This document shows, one piece after another, positions 8,186-17,582 of a stretch of DNA of 64,000 bases. Positions within the stretch are counted from its first letter, which is position 1. The number at the start of each line of letters is the position of its first letter. The notes beneath the pieces were generated by a model, which was not told the DNA's origin, made no database searches, and was given only the letters and a program-made list of their open reading frames with translations. The position numbers and the translations under genes are program-made. The stretch comes from Paenibacillus vietnamensis (GTDB lineage: Bacteria > Bacillota > Bacilli > Paenibacillales > Paenibacillaceae): contig NZ_JAHMHW010000005.1 in assembly GCF_020169515.1 (NCBI RefSeq), positions 124,001 through 188,000 of the forward strand, in the 5' to 3' direction.

Positions 8186-8939
8186 GGTAATGATCGTGGA
8201 TGACGAAGCAATCATCTTGAAAGGCTTGCAGCATATGATCCGCCAAGCGGGGACGCTTTTTACGGAAATCGAGGGCGTTTCCGACAGCGTGGAAGCGCTC
8301 CGGATGGTGGACGAGTACCGGCCGGATCTGATCATCTCCGATATCCAGATGCCCGAGCTGAACGGGCTGGAGCTGATCAAGGCCGCTTCGCAGAAGAAGC
8401 CGGATACCCGCTTTATTATTTTGTCGGGCTACGACCTCTTCGAATATGCCAGGGAGGCTGTCCGTCTGAACGTCGCCGATTATTTGCTCAAGCCGGTCGA
8501 TCCGAAGGAGCTGATCGGCCTGCTGACAAGGCTGTCTATGGAAATCGTGGAGCAGCGCAAGCAGTCCCAGGAGGAGCCGGCGGAGGAAGGCGACGGGGAA
8601 ACCTACGAGAATAACGAAAATATAAGAAAGTTCAAGGAGTTTATTCTCGGCAACTATATGCATGATATTTCGCTTGAAGAAGTGGCCTCGCATCTGGAGC
8701 TGCATCCGAGCTACGTATGCAGCCTGCTGAAGCGGGAAACCGGAATGACTTACGTCCAATACTTGAGGACGGTCCGGATCGAGAAGGCCAAATCGCTGCT
8801 GAGCGGCATGCCGAACTTGCCGATGGATCAAATTTCAAAAAATATCGGCTTTGAAAATCCGCGTCACTTCTATAAAGTGTTCAAGCAGCAGGTCGGAGTG
8901 ACGCCCGGTCATTACCGCACCTCTGTTACGAATGGATAG
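8178..8939 (+). CDS. YesN-type AraC-family response regulator
   Basis: 253 residues. The receiver domain (1-120) has the acidic pair VDDE, the phospho-acceptor D55 in LIISDIQMPE, the conserved S/T and K in IILSG and LLKPVDP. A variable linker precedes two AraC helix-turn-helix motifs (SLEEVASHLELHPSYVCSLL and MDQISKNIGFENPRHFYKVF with GVTPGHYR). Start is GTG 8178 after GGGGAGGGATCGCA, inside the kinase gene end, so the two are coupled. The expected role is activation of the downstream importer and glucuronidase genes. No terminator separates it from them. Confidence 0.93.
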   Translation: MLKVMIVDDEAIILKGLQHMIRQAGTLFTEIEGVSDSVEALRMVDEYRPDLIISDIQMPELNGLELIKAASQKKPDTRFIILSGYDLFEYAREAVRLNVADYLLKPVDPKELIGLLTRLSMEIVEQRKQSQEEPAEEGDGETYENNENIRKFKEFILGNYMHDISLEEVASHLELHPSYVCSLLKRETGMTYVQYLRTVRIEKAKSLLSGMPNLPMDQISKNIGFENPRHFYKVFKQQVGVTPGHYRTSVTNG

Positions 8940-9062
8940 GCTGCGTCGCCCCGGTATCCGGCCGGCGCCGGGCAGTCCTCCATCCACTAAGTTTAACCGT
9001 TAAACAAAGTTCAGAGAATATTGCAAACGGATACATGAAGAGGCTTGAAAGGAGTGTGCCGC

Positions 9063-10025
9063 ATGAGTACGATGAACGTCAGCGTGACCAAGACGAATGT
9101 GAAAACGGCGACAAGCAGGGGCAGCCGGTTCAGAGGGCTGTGGAAGTACCGCTGGCTGTATGCGTTTATGCTGCCGGGTCTGCTTTACTTTATTTTATTC
9201 CGGTACGTCCCGCTGTGGGGCTTGATTATGGCCTTCAAAAATTATCAGCCCCATCTCGGACTGATGGGAAGCGAGTGGGTCGGGTTTAAGCATTTTGAGC
9301 GGTTTTTCGGAATGCCGGAGTTTTGGCAGCTGTTCCGCAACACGATGCTGCTCGGCTTGTACAGCACGGTCATTTATTTTCCGATTACGATCATTATGGC
9401 GCTTCTTCTAAACGAAATCAGGAATGAAATGTACAAACGGTTCGTTCAAACGCTCGTCTACGTGCCGCATTTCTTGTCCTGGGTCGTCATCGCGGGCATT
9501 TCCTACGTGCTGCTTACGACGGAAGGCGGCCTGATCAATGAAGCGATCAAAGGCATGACCGGAGGCGCGGCCGTTGAATTTCTGACGAGCACCGAATGGT
9601 TCCGTCCGCTCATTATTTTGCAGCTGATCTGGAAGGATGCCGGCTGGGGAACGATCATTTTCCTCGCTGCGCTTGCCGGCGTGAATACGCAGCTCTACGA
9701 AGCGGCACGCATGGACGGAGCAAGCCGAATCCGGCAGCTGTGGCACGTCACGCTTCCTTCGATCCGCAGCGTGATCGTGATCCTGTTCATCCTCCGGCTT
9801 GGCAGCTTTCTCGATCTCGGCTTCGAGCAAATCTTCTTGATGCTGAATGCGATCAACCGCGAGGTGGGAGAGGTGTTTGACACCTATGTGTACCGCGTCG
9901 GGCTGCAGCAAGGGCAATTCAGCTACAGTACGGCCGTCGGATTGTTCAAGTCCGTCGTCGGGTTCATCCTGGTCATCTTGGCCAACAAGCTGGCGAAGCT
10001 GTTCGGCGAAGAGGGTATTTACTAG
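9063..10025 (+). CDS. Carbohydrate ABC importer permease (LplB-type)
   Basis: 320 residues from ATG 9063, placed by AAAGGAG at 9049-9054; a TTG at 9045 is in frame but sits on the ribosome site itself. About six membrane helices are visible, starting WLYAFMLPGLLYFILF. The cytoplasmic EAA loop EAARMDGASRIRQLWHVTLP is the contact for the ATPase. The sequence resembles LplB, YteP and the aldouronate permeases of Paenibacillus. It pairs with the permease at 10041 and the lipoprotein at 10966. The ATPase is not encoded nearby. Confidence 0.9.
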   Translation: MSTMNVSVTKTNVKTATSRGSRFRGLWKYRWLYAFMLPGLLYFILFRYVPLWGLIMAFKNYQPHLGLMGSEWVGFKHFERFFGMPEFWQLFRNTMLLGLYSTVIYFPITIIMALLLNEIRNEMYKRFVQTLVYVPHFLSWVVIAGISYVLLTTEGGLINEAIKGMTGGAAVEFLTSTEWFRPLIILQLIWKDAGWGTIIFLAALAGVNTQLYEAARMDGASRIRQLWHVTLPSIRSVIVILFILRLGSFLDLGFEQIFLMLNAINREVGEVFDTYVYRVGLQQGQFSYSTAVGLFKSVVGFILVILANKLAKLFGEEGIY

Positions 10026-10040
10026 AAAGGAGGGATTGAC

Positions 10041-10898
10041 GTGCATACGCATCCCACGAAATTAAGCAGACTGTTCGATTCCGTCAACCATCTGTTTCTG
10101 GGCCTGGTCGGCCTGGCTATGTTTCTGCCGTTCGTCTATGTCGTATTGACTTCATTCTCCACCCAAAGCACCGTATGGCCGACCGAATTTACGCTGGACA
10201 CGTACAAGTACATTTTCTCGACGGCCACCTTTGTCAAGAGCATCGGCGTGTCAGTCTATATTACGCTGATCGGTACAACGCTCAGCCTGCTCACGACCGC
10301 GCTGATGGCATACTCGCTCTCTTACAAGGTACTGCCCGGCCGCAGCGGCATCATGCTGATGGTATTGTTCACGATGCTGTTCCAGGGCGGCTTGATCCCT
10401 TCTTATTTTGTCGTCAAAAATTTGCATATGCTCGATTCAACCTGGTCCCTCATGATTCCGGGCCTGGTCAGCGCCTTCTATCTGATCGTGCTGCGCGACT
10501 TCTTTACCAGCGTGCCTCACGAGCTGATCGAGTCCGCCAAGATCGACGGCGCTCACGAGCTGACGGTGCTGCTGCGAATCGTGCTCCCGCTGTCGCTCCC
10601 GGCGCTTGCGGCATTCGGATTGTTCTACGCGGTCGGAATATGGAACCAGTATTTTAACGCAATCATGTATATTAACAGTCCGGAAAAATGGCCGGTGCAG
10701 GTCATTTTGCGGCAAATTGTCCTGCTGGCGTCGGGAGGCCTCGGCGACTCGGGCAATTCCGGCGAAAGCGTCGCTTACTACGGGCAAGGGGTGAAAATGG
10801 CGGTCATCGTCGTATCCACGCTGCCGATTATGATCGTCTATCCGTTCCTGCAAAAGCATTTTGCCAAAGGGGCTCTATTAGGCTCGGTTAAAGGATAA
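10041..10898 (+). CDS. Carbohydrate ABC importer permease (YtcP/LplC-type)
   Basis: 285 residues. GTG 10041 follows AAAGGAGGG at 7 bases. Six predicted helices (for example LGLVGLAMFLPFVYVVLTSF and MLMVLFTMLFQGGLIPSYFV) and the EAA loop ESAKIDGAHELTVLLRIVLP match the second-permease group, whose C-terminus ends KGALLGSVKG as here. It begins 15 bases after the first permease stops. It forms the heterodimeric channel with that permease for oligosaccharides captured by the lipoprotein. Confidence 0.9.
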   Translation: MHTHPTKLSRLFDSVNHLFLGLVGLAMFLPFVYVVLTSFSTQSTVWPTEFTLDTYKYIFSTATFVKSIGVSVYITLIGTTLSLLTTALMAYSLSYKVLPGRSGIMLMVLFTMLFQGGLIPSYFVVKNLHMLDSTWSLMIPGLVSAFYLIVLRDFFTSVPHELIESAKIDGAHELTVLLRIVLPLSLPALAAFGLFYAVGIWNQYFNAIMYINSPEKWPVQVILRQIVLLASGGLGDSGNSGESVAYYGQGVKMAVIVVSTLPIMIVYPFLQKHFAKGALLGSVKG

Positions 10899-10965
10899 TC
10901 TGCCGCCGTACGGTTGCGCGATCTTTTAATATAAACAAATCAGATTAAGGGGAGGCACGTTATTC

Positions 10966-12498
10966 ATGAACAGAAAAACGTACAAAACAATCGGTCTGGG
11001 TCTCGTTGGTCTTACGCTGGCCGGCTCCGTGCTTGCGGGCTGCGGCTCGAAAGAGGAACCGGGCGCCGAAGCGCCGGCTCAAAATTCAGAAGCATCCAAT
11101 CAGCCGCTCCACATCAAGATGACTCTGAATTTTGACGGCAAGGAAGTTCCGCAGGAAGGCAACGAGGTCGAGAAAGCGATCGAGCAGTATACGAATACGG
11201 AGCTCGATTTGACGCATATTGCCAGCAGCGATTTTTGCACGAAGCTTCCGGTCATGATCGCCTCCGGCGAGATGCCGCAGGTCATTGCAAGCTGCGGGGC
11301 GCCGAACCAGTCCTATTTGATCAGCGCAGCTCAGGGCGGCACGTTCTGGGATATTACGGAGCTGATCAAGGAATACAAAAACTTGTCTTCGATGCCCGAG
11401 CTCGTCTACGGCAACGTATCGATTGACGGCAAGCTGTACGGCATCCCGCGTTTCCGTCCGGTATCCCGTTATACGTTCGCTTACCGTGCAGACTGGCTGG
11501 AAAATCTGGGTCTGAAGGAGCCGAAAACGCTGGACGACCTGTACGCTATGCTGAAAGCGTTCACGGAGAACGATCCGGATAAAAACGGCAAAAACGACAC
11601 GGTCGGCTTCACGGCTATTATTAACAATAACACGCTTGCCCCGGATTTCGGTTTGGCTCACGGCGCTCCGAACAACTGGAACAGCGTAGACGGCAAGTTC
11701 GTGAAAGCGGAGGCGACTCCGGAGTATCTGGAAGGCCTCAAGTTTCTGAAGAAGCTGTATGACGAAGGGCTGATGAATCAGGATTTCGCATCGGTCAGCC
11801 AAGCGAAAAGCGAAGGCGATTTCGAGAACGGCAAAGCGGGCGTCATCAGCGCGACGACGAACAATGTGCTGGCTTTCCAATCCCGCGTTCAGAAAGTGAA
11901 TCCGGATGCCAAGCTCGACTTCGTCAGCGTCCTGGAAGGTCCGGGCGGCAAACGTGTCGTAGCGGACCGCGGCTCCAACGGCATTCTGATGTTCCCGAAA
12001 GCGAGCGTGAAGACGGAAGCGGAGCTGAAGCAATTGCTCTCCTTCTTCGACAAGCTGGCAGAGAAGGAAATGGCCGATCTGCTCGAGTGGGGCATTCAAG
12101 GCAAGCATTATGAACTGAAGGACGGCAAGGCCGTACGTTTGAACCAGGAGACTTACGACAACGAAGTCAGCTTCCCGTACAATAAGCCGCTTGTAACGGT
12201 TCCGCTTACGGCTATTAAAACGCAAGGCGATCTGGATCCGATTTCGGAGAAGGTCATCGAGGTCGAGAAAGCGAACGAGCAGTTTGCGGTCAAGGATCCG
12301 TCGATGGTGCTCTTATCCGACACTTGGGCGCAAAAGGGCGCCGAGCTGACGCAAATTCTGGTCGACGCCAAAGTCAAATTCATCATGGGCAAAATCGATG
12401 AAGCAGGCTGGAACAAGGAGATCGAGAAGTTCAAAAAAGCGGGCGGCGACACGGTGGCGGAAGAATATGCGGCCGCTGCGGCAAGCGTTCAGCAATAA
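10966..12498 (+). CDS. Extracellular sugar-binding lipoprotein (LipO/YtcQ-type)
   Basis: 510 residues. The signal ends in the lipobox LAGC with the lipidated cysteine at about residue 26, followed by a spacer rich in E, A and P. The rest is a family-1 solute-binding fold of the LipO group. Visible landmarks are MIASGEMPQVIASCG, GKLYGIPRFRPVSRYTFAYR and FTENDPDKNGKNDTVGFT (a Ca-site-like loop). GGGGAGG lies upstream of the ATG. It is anchored on the outside of the membrane and delivers substrate to the two upstream permeases. In related Paenibacillus clusters the ligand is aldouronate; that is inferred from the neighbouring GH67 gene. Confidence 0.9.
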   Translation: MNRKTYKTIGLGLVGLTLAGSVLAGCGSKEEPGAEAPAQNSEASNQPLHIKMTLNFDGKEVPQEGNEVEKAIEQYTNTELDLTHIASSDFCTKLPVMIASGEMPQVIASCGAPNQSYLISAAQGGTFWDITELIKEYKNLSSMPELVYGNVSIDGKLYGIPRFRPVSRYTFAYRADWLENLGLKEPKTLDDLYAMLKAFTENDPDKNGKNDTVGFTAIINNNTLAPDFGLAHGAPNNWNSVDGKFVKAEATPEYLEGLKFLKKLYDEGLMNQDFASVSQAKSEGDFENGKAGVISATTNNVLAFQSRVQKVNPDAKLDFVSVLEGPGGKRVVADRGSNGILMFPKASVKTEAELKQLLSFFDKLAEKEMADLLEWGIQGKHYELKDGKAVRLNQETYDNEVSFPYNKPLVTVPLTAIKTQGDLDPISEKVIEVEKANEQFAVKDPSMVLLSDTWAQKGAELTQILVDAKVKFIMGKIDEAGWNKEIEKFKKAGGDTVAEEYAAAAASVQQ

Positions 12499-12521
12499 AT
12501 GAAGCTATAACGGCGCGGTTC

Positions 12522-12553
12522 TCCTGCCGGTATGCTCCGGCATATTGGCAGGA
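12522..12553 (+). terminator. Intercistronic hairpin between lipoprotein and GH67 genes (weak or no terminator)
   Basis: TCCTGCCGGTATGC (12522-12535) pairs with GCATATTGGCAGGA (12540-12553), perfectly in RNA if two G-U pairs are allowed, around a 4-base loop. Only CTATTGTTTG follows, a poor U tract. It may protect the 3' end of the lipoprotein message and lower read-through into the enzyme gene. Confidence 0.45.
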
Positions 12554-12605
12554 CTATTGTTTGTCGGCGGGTTAGGAGAAATAAGCGGATATGGGGGAGC
12601 GATCT

Positions 12606-14675
12606 ATGAATAGGCAACAGGAGAGTGCATACGCCGGCTGGCTTCGCTATGCGCCGGTTACGGATACGAAATTGGCGGAGGCTTACCGTAGCTGGGGAAG
12701 CGAGCTTGCCGTTCCGGGTCCGCTGACGGAGGTGCTGCAGGCGGCGGCAGCCGAGCTGACGGAAGGCTTCCGTTCCATGCTTGGCCGGCGTCCGGTTCGC
12801 CGGTCCGAAGCGACGCAGCCGCAAGCGATTCTGCTTGGCGTTCGCGGCCAGAGCGCGGAAATCGACCAAGCCTTGTCAGGCAAGGCCGCAGTGCCTGCGC
12901 CCGACGGTTATGTCATCCGTACGGTAGCTGCAGAAGGATGCCGCCGCATCGTCGTTGCGGGCGAATCGGACAAGGGCGCTTTGTACGCCGCCTTCCATCT
13001 GCTCCGGCTTATGCAGAACGGCGAGACTTTGGAGGAGCTTGATATTGCCGAAGCGCCGGCAAACGGCCTGCGGATGATGAACCAGTGGGACAATATGGAC
13101 GGGAGCATCGAGCGCGGTTACGCAGGCAAATCGATTTTTTATGCGGATCATGAAATGGTGAAGGATACTTTCCGGGTCCGGGATTACGCACGGCTTCTCG
13201 CTTCGGTCGGCATCAACGCCATTTCGATCAACAACGTGAATGTGCATCATTATGAAACGATGCTTATCAGCGAGAAGTATTTGCCTGATGTGGCGAGAAT
13301 CGCCGGCGTGTTCCGCGCCTTCGGGATCGTGACGTATCTCAGCATCAACTATGCCAGCCCGATCCAGCTCGGCGGACTTGCGACCGCGGACCCTCTGGAC
13401 GAAGAAGTGAAGGCGTGGTGGCAGGAGAAGGCAGAGGCGATTTACCGCCATATTCCGGACTTCGGCGGCTTTCTGGTGAAGGCCGATTCGGAGTTCCGTC
13501 CGGGGCCGTTCACGTACGGCCGCGATCACGCCGACGGAGCCAATGTGCTGGCGGATGCGCTGCAGCCGTACGGCGGCATCGTCATCTGGCGCTGCTTCGT
13601 CTACGACTGCCTCCAGGATTGGCGCGACCGGAAGACCGACCGGGCGCGGGCGGCTTACGACCATTTTACTCCGCTGGACGGAAGGTTCCGGGATAACGTG
13701 ATTTTGCAAATCAAAAACGGGCCGATGGATTTTCAGGTGCGCGAGCCGGTGTCGCCGCTGTTCGGCGCGCTTCCGAATACGAACCAGGTGCTGGAGCTTC
13801 AGGTTACCCAGGAATATACGGGCCAGCAGAAGCATGTGTGCTTCCTCGTTCCCCAGTGGAAGGAAGTGCTGGAGTTCGACACTTATGCGCGGGGGGAAGG
13901 CTCGACGGTTGCGGAAATCGCAAGCGGCAAGCTGTTCGGACGCCGGCTCGGCGGAATTGCGGCGGTATCCAATATCGGAGACGATCTGAACTGGACGGGC
14001 CATATTTTGGCGCAGGCGAATTTGTACGGGTATGGGCGTCTTACCTGGAATCCCGGCCTCTCCTCCGAACAAATCGTACAGGAGTGGGTGTCCATGACGT
14101 TCGGCTGCGATCCGCAGCTCGTCTCGGCGATTTCGCGTATCCTGCTCGATTCCTGGGAGGTGTACGAGAGCTATACGGCCCCTCTCGGCGTAGGCTGGAT
14201 GGTGAACCCTAACCACCATTACGGTCCGAACGTGGACGGCTACGAGTACTCCAAATGGGGGACCTATCATTTCGCGGATTTGCGGGGAATTGGCGTGGAC
14301 AGAACCGTGCAATCCGGCACCGGGTACACGGCGCAGTATCAGGCTCCGAACGCCGGTATGTACGAGTCGCTTGAGACATGCCCGGACGAGCTGCTGCTGT
14401 TCTTCCACCACGTGCCTTATACGCACAAGCTGCAATCCGGCAAGACGGTGATCCAGCATATTTACGATACCCATTTCGAGGGCGCGGCGCGCGCGGAGCA
14501 GTTCGTCTCGGACTGGTCGGCGCTGGAGGGCCGGATCGAGACGGACCGTTTCAGTCAGGTGCTGGCACGACTGCAGGATCAGGCGGACCATGCGAAGGAA
14601 TGGCGGGACCAGATCAACACTTATTTCTTCCGCAAGTCCGGCATCGCGGACGAGCGCGGCCGCGAAATTTACTGA
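12606..14675 (+). CDS. aguA: GH67 alpha-glucuronidase
   Basis: 689 residues from ATG 12606, which has GGGGGAG at 7 bases; the in-frame ATG 12591 overlaps that site. No signal peptide, so cytoplasmic. It removes the terminal 4-O-methylglucuronic acid from aldouronates. GH67 hallmarks are visible: [45 protein letters not shown] (acidic E296), [11 protein letters not shown] (D358) and [19 protein letters not shown] (E380), regions that hold the family's catalytic acid and base pair. The C-terminal helical domain includes [17 protein letters not shown] and [12 protein letters not shown]. It closes the YesMN-importer cluster; unlike the cluster known from Paenibacillus JDR-2, no GH10 xylanase follows. 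Confidence 0.95.
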   Translation: MNRQQESAYAGWLRYAPVTDTKLAEAYRSWGSELAVPGPLTEVLQAAAAELTEGFRSMLGRRPVRRSEATQPQAILLGVRGQSAEIDQALSGKAAVPAPDGYVIRTVAAEGCRRIVVAGESDKGALYAAFHLLRLMQNGETLEELDIAEAPANGLRMMNQWDNMDGSIERGYAGKSIFYADHEMVKDTFRVRDYARLLASVGINAISINNVNVHHYETMLISEKYLPDVARIAGVFRAFGIVTYLSINYASPIQLGGLATADPLDEEVKAWWQEKAEAIYRHIPDFGGFLVKADSEFRPGPFTYGRDHADGANVLADALQPYGGIVIWRCFVYDCLQDWRDRKTDRARAAYDHFTPLDGRFRDNVILQIKNGPMDFQVREPVSPLFGALPNTNQVLELQVTQEYTGQQKHVCFLVPQWKEVLEFDTYARGEGSTVAEIASGKLFGRRLGGIAAVSNIGDDLNWTGHILAQANLYGYGRLTWNPGLSSEQIVQEWVSMTFGCDPQLVSAISRILLDSWEVYESYTAPLGVGWMVNPNHHYGPNVDGYEYSKWGTYHFADLRGIGVDRTVQSGTGYTAQYQAPNAGMYESLETCPDELLLFFHHVPYTHKLQSGKTVIQHIYDTHFEGAARAEQFVSDWSALEGRIETDRFSQVLARLQDQADHAKEWRDQINTYFFRKSGIADERGREIY

Positions 14676-14705
14676 ACGGGTGAGGCTGATCGGCGCGCTT
14701 GAGTG

Positions 14706-14905
14706 TCCGCTGCACTTTCTGCAGCTGAAACCTGACATGGGACGCCGAACGGCGCTCCAGCTGTACATTCTGCAGCTGACGACTCGTAAAGCCGGACAAA
14801 TTGGCCTATTTTCGCCTATCCTGCCTGATTCTAATGCACAAAATACAGCACAGCAGCATGCCGAGACTTACAGCTCCTAATCTGCTGCATAAAGTGCATC
14901 CTGGC
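14706..14905 (+). repeat. Four-hairpin intergenic repeat, copy C
   Basis: Four motifs start near 14708, 14759, 14833 and 14882 (steps 51, 74 and 49). The second is CAGCTGTAC-ATTC-TGCAGCTG. The first is followed by AAACCTGACATGG as in copies A and D. The last holds GCATAAAGTGCATCCTGG, as in copy D. Confidence 0.78.
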
Positions 14906-14912
14906 TATTTTT

Positions 14913-14957
14913 AAAAAACCGAGCAGCTGCAGCCGCAGCTTGTTCGGTTTTTTTTCG
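14913..14957 (+). terminator. Rho-independent terminator of the GH67 operon
   Basis: AAACCGAGCAGCTG pairs with CAGCTTGTTCGGTTT (one bulge) around CAGCCG and is followed by eight T. It lies 240 bases after the GH67 stop, with the repeat element transcribed in between. From here to 15104 I see only the ribosome site of the next gene. Confidence 0.75.
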
Positions 14958-15104
14958 ATATGGAGAGGGAACTTTCGAGCACCAGCTAGTTTAAACAAGC
15001 TCTCCGGTGGAACAATGTATAAGTATTGGGAGTAAATGGAATGACAAAGCGCGTCTGCTGCTCCAAGGAAACTCCATGATTTTAAAGAAAAGGAGGGGTT
15101 TCGG

Positions 15105-15596
15105 TTGCACATTGCAATTGCAATATGGGCATTATTGGCAGCCTTATTGTGGGCGGATTGGAGGCGCTGGAAAGAGTTTTTGCCTACGATTTATTTTATG
15201 GTTGTGTCCAACCTCTTTTACCAATATATCGCACATAACATTTACCATCTTTGGGAAAATAAACGTAACTGGCCTAATGAATACATTACAGATTCCCTGT
15301 ACTCGTTTATTGTTTTCCCGTGCACGGTTATGCTGTTTCTTTCCAATTACCCTGACCCTCCAAAAAAACAATGGCTTCACTATATAAAATGGATTGGAAT
15401 TTATTCCTCGTTGGAGTGGATAGGTCAATTTTTCGGATATATTTCGTATTATCATGGATGGTCATGGACCTTGTCGCTTATATTTAATTGCGTCATGTTC
15501 CCCATGCTCCGTTTGCATCACAAGAGGCCGTTATGGGCGATCGGAATATCTCCTTTTATCGTATTTTTGTTACTGAAAATTTTCTATCTGGATTAG
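15105..15596 (+). CDS. CBO0543-like polytopic membrane protein
   Basis: 163 residues with about five membrane helices (AIAIWALLAALLW, YFMVVSNLFYQYIAHNIY, SFIVFPCTVMLFLSNYP, WIGQFFGYISYYHGW, AIGISPFIVFLLLKIFYL). Size, helix pattern, the early WADWRRWKEFLPTIYFM block and aromatic clusters fit a family of unknown function common in spore-formers (CBO0543-like). Start is TTG 15105, fixed by AAAAGGAGGGG at about 8 bases. Composition is more A+T-rich than its neighbours. It stands alone; no function can be assigned. Confidence 0.7.
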   Translation: MHIAIAIWALLAALLWADWRRWKEFLPTIYFMVVSNLFYQYIAHNIYHLWENKRNWPNEYITDSLYSFIVFPCTVMLFLSNYPDPPKKQWLHYIKWIGIYSSLEWIGQFFGYISYYHGWSWTLSLIFNCVMFPMLRLHHKRPLWAIGISPFIVFLLLKIFYLD

Positions 15597-15695
15597 TCCG
15601 TCAGCCATGGACTCTCCGCTAAAGCTTCTATTTCCCGTACCTGCCAAATAAAATATACCGTTCAAAGCTTTTGCGGGAAGGAGCGCCGATCGCCA

Positions 15696-17198
15696 TTGCC
15701 ATTCATGCACCGGAATCTTCCGTTCTGTCCGCTTCCTCAGCCTTACGAGCAGAATCAATGGATCCCTCTTGTCTCTTTGGACGAGATGGCGATGAAGGAA
15801 TATGACGTCCTCGTTGTCGGGACAGGCGCCGGAGGAGGCGCGGCCCTCTGGAGGCTTTGCGAGCAGTGGAAAAACTCGGGAAAACGGATTGGAGTCATTG
15901 AACGCGGAGGGCCGCTGCTGCCCACAAACGCATTTAATCTGCCTACAAGCGATTCCGCCATTAACCTCTATAACAATCCCCGAATAGGCATTCGAGTGGG
16001 GCAGGCTCTCCCTCAATTTCCCGGCTCCCGCCTGGTTTACGGGCTTGGCGGCAGGACGTTGTTCTGGGGAGCCGTCTGCCCGCGCATTCCGGATTTTGAG
16101 CTGGAAGCATGGCCAATTCCGATTGCGGAAATGCATCGCTACTACAGCATTGCCGAGCGTGTCATGAACGTGACCCCGTTCTACTCCAGGTACTCAACGT
16201 TTACGCAGCTGCTGCTTGACCGTCTGCGCGCCGCCGGGTTTCCGGAGGCCGTCGATCAGCCGGTAGGTACGGACTTGCAGCCGACACAATATGGCGAAAT
16301 TCATTCGAATGTCTTTTTTAGCTCGATCCTTTTTTTAGCGCGGGCAAGGCTGCTTCATCCATATGATTTGGCCGTGCATGCCAGAGCCGTTCAAGTCCTG
16401 ACGGAGCAAAACCGGACGCGCGGAATCCGGGTGCTGACTCCGGAGGGAAGAACCTATGACCTGCGCGCCAAAACCGTGGTGCTGGCTGCGAGCGCCTTGG
16501 AAACGCCCAGGATTTTACTTTATTCCAATATTCCCGGAAGGGCGATCGGCCGTTATCTGACCAATCATTCCATCGTTAACGGCGTTGGGGAGATAAGCAG
16601 CAAAGGGTTTCCGGACATTTTGGGAATGATTAATATTTTGATCCCGCAAACGTTGAACCGGCCCTACCAACTGCAAATGTTCGGCTCTTATCCTTATTAT
16701 TCGTATCAATTCGCGTCAAAACCGAGGACGGATGAGTGGAAGGGAAATTCGATCATCACGCTCGGCAAAGTGGAATCCCGATTCGAGAACAGGGTGTTAC
16801 TCGATCCGGTCAGGCGTGACCCTTATGGCATACCTGAGCTTCAGGTCCAGTTCAGCTATAGTCCGGCCGATTGGGATGTCATTGAAAGGTCGGCGGCCGC
16901 TCTCCGGAATGCCGCCTCGGTAATCGGGCTCGAATTGGAGCGTGTCGTGAACGGCTCCGATCTATGTCTGCTGCTGCCCGGGGCGGACAATCATGAATCG
17001 AGCACTTGCCGGATGGGCACCGATCCTCATACGTCCGTTACGGATCCGAACGGCCAGGTTCACGGCGTTCCCGGCATTTTTATTGCCGATAACAGCGTCC
17101 TTCCTTCGATGGGGGCGGTTAACCCGACTTTGTCGACCGTAGCTTTAGCCATTCGTACTGCGGATTATATAGCGGGCGCCAGCGGTGCAGGATCATGA
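15696..17198 (+). CDS. GMC-family FAD-dependent oxidoreductase (paralogue 1)
   Basis: About 500 residues. YDVLVVGTGAGGGAALWRL (about 36-54) is the FAD-binding GxGxxG fold, followed by VIERGG and the GMC segment YGLGGRTLFWGAVCPRIP. The C-terminal substrate domain has DNHESSTCRMGTDP and ADNSVLPSMGAVNPTLSTVALAIRTADYI, where the active-site His and Asn region of GMC enzymes lies. It oxidises an alcohol group, perhaps of a sugar or polyol. It is clearly paralogous to the gene at 22300-23748. The start is uncertain: TTG 15696 after AAGGAG, ATG 15705, or ATG 15786. Its 3' end meets the LysR remnant tail to tail with 6 bases of overlap. Confidence 0.85.
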   Translation: MPFMHRNLPFCPLPQPYEQNQWIPLVSLDEMAMKEYDVLVVGTGAGGGAALWRLCEQWKNSGKRIGVIERGGPLLPTNAFNLPTSDSAINLYNNPRIGIRVGQALPQFPGSRLVYGLGGRTLFWGAVCPRIPDFELEAWPIPIAEMHRYYSIAERVMNVTPFYSRYSTFTQLLLDRLRAAGFPEAVDQPVGTDLQPTQYGEIHSNVFFSSILFLARARLLHPYDLAVHARAVQVLTEQNRTRGIRVLTPEGRTYDLRAKTVVLAASALETPRILLYSNIPGRAIGRYLTNHSIVNGVGEISSKGFPDILGMINILIPQTLNRPYQLQMFGSYPYYSYQFASKPRTDEWKGNSIITLGKVESRFENRVLLDPVRRDPYGIPELQVQFSYSPADWDVIERSAAALRNAASVIGLELERVVNGSDLCLLLPGADNHESSTCRMGTDPHTSVTDPNGQVHGVPGIFIADNSVLPSMGAVNPTLSTVALAIRTADYIAGASGAGS

Positions 17199-17582
17199 GC
17201 CTGTGTGGGCCGCATGGACTCCCCCCTTTGCAAAGGCAATAAAGCTTTCGACAGCGGGCGATACATACTGGTCCTTCCTCCATAGCAGCCCGACCTCCCA
17301 GATCCATTCCTTCTCCTCGATGGGCAGCCAAACAAGCCCCTCCAGCGCCAGTCCGGCCGTTCGCGGCATTAAGGAAACGCCGAGGCCCGCCGCTACGAAG
17401 CCCGCAACGGTCGTAAGGTCTTCCGCTTCATACGATGGCGTAAGCGCCGTTCCCGACCGGACAAAACAGGATTCGAGCGTCGCTTTCAGTCCGCAGCTAT
17501 TTTTTAGTCCGATATAGCTTTCGCTTGCCAGTTTCGGGGACCCATCAATGTCATTCGGAAATTTTTGCCGCACTTCAGGGAG
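17193..17582 (-). pseudogene. LysR-family regulator remnant (C-terminal half of the sensor domain)
   Basis: About 130 residues of a LysR substrate-binding domain: ASESYIGLKNSCGLKATLE, EAEDLTTVAGFVAAGLGVSL with MPRTAG, and WLPIEEKEWIWEVGLLWRKD. The N-terminal winged helix and the first half of the sensor domain are absent, and the frame runs head-on into an SDR remnant at about 17583. An intact family member is about 290-300 residues. Because LysR genes usually diverge from the gene they control, one deletion seems to have removed both 5' halves and the shared promoter. Confidence 0.8.

Noticed and set aside
12876-14768. 630-codon minus-strand ORF opposite the GH67 gene
   Set aside because: It lies entirely antisense to a gene with clear family motifs, shows no recognisable domain and has an Arg/His/Val/Pro-rich composition typical of antisense frames in GC-rich coding DNA.
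14706-14905. Treating the hairpin array as consecutive rho-independent terminators
   Set aside because: None of the four stems is followed by a T run, while a proper terminator stands directly after the array at 14913.
17193-17573. Reading the minus-strand 126-codon ORF as an intact small gene
   Set aside because: The sequence is the C-terminal part of a LysR sensor domain, has no start region of its own, and abuts a second truncated gene head-on, so pseudogene is the better call.
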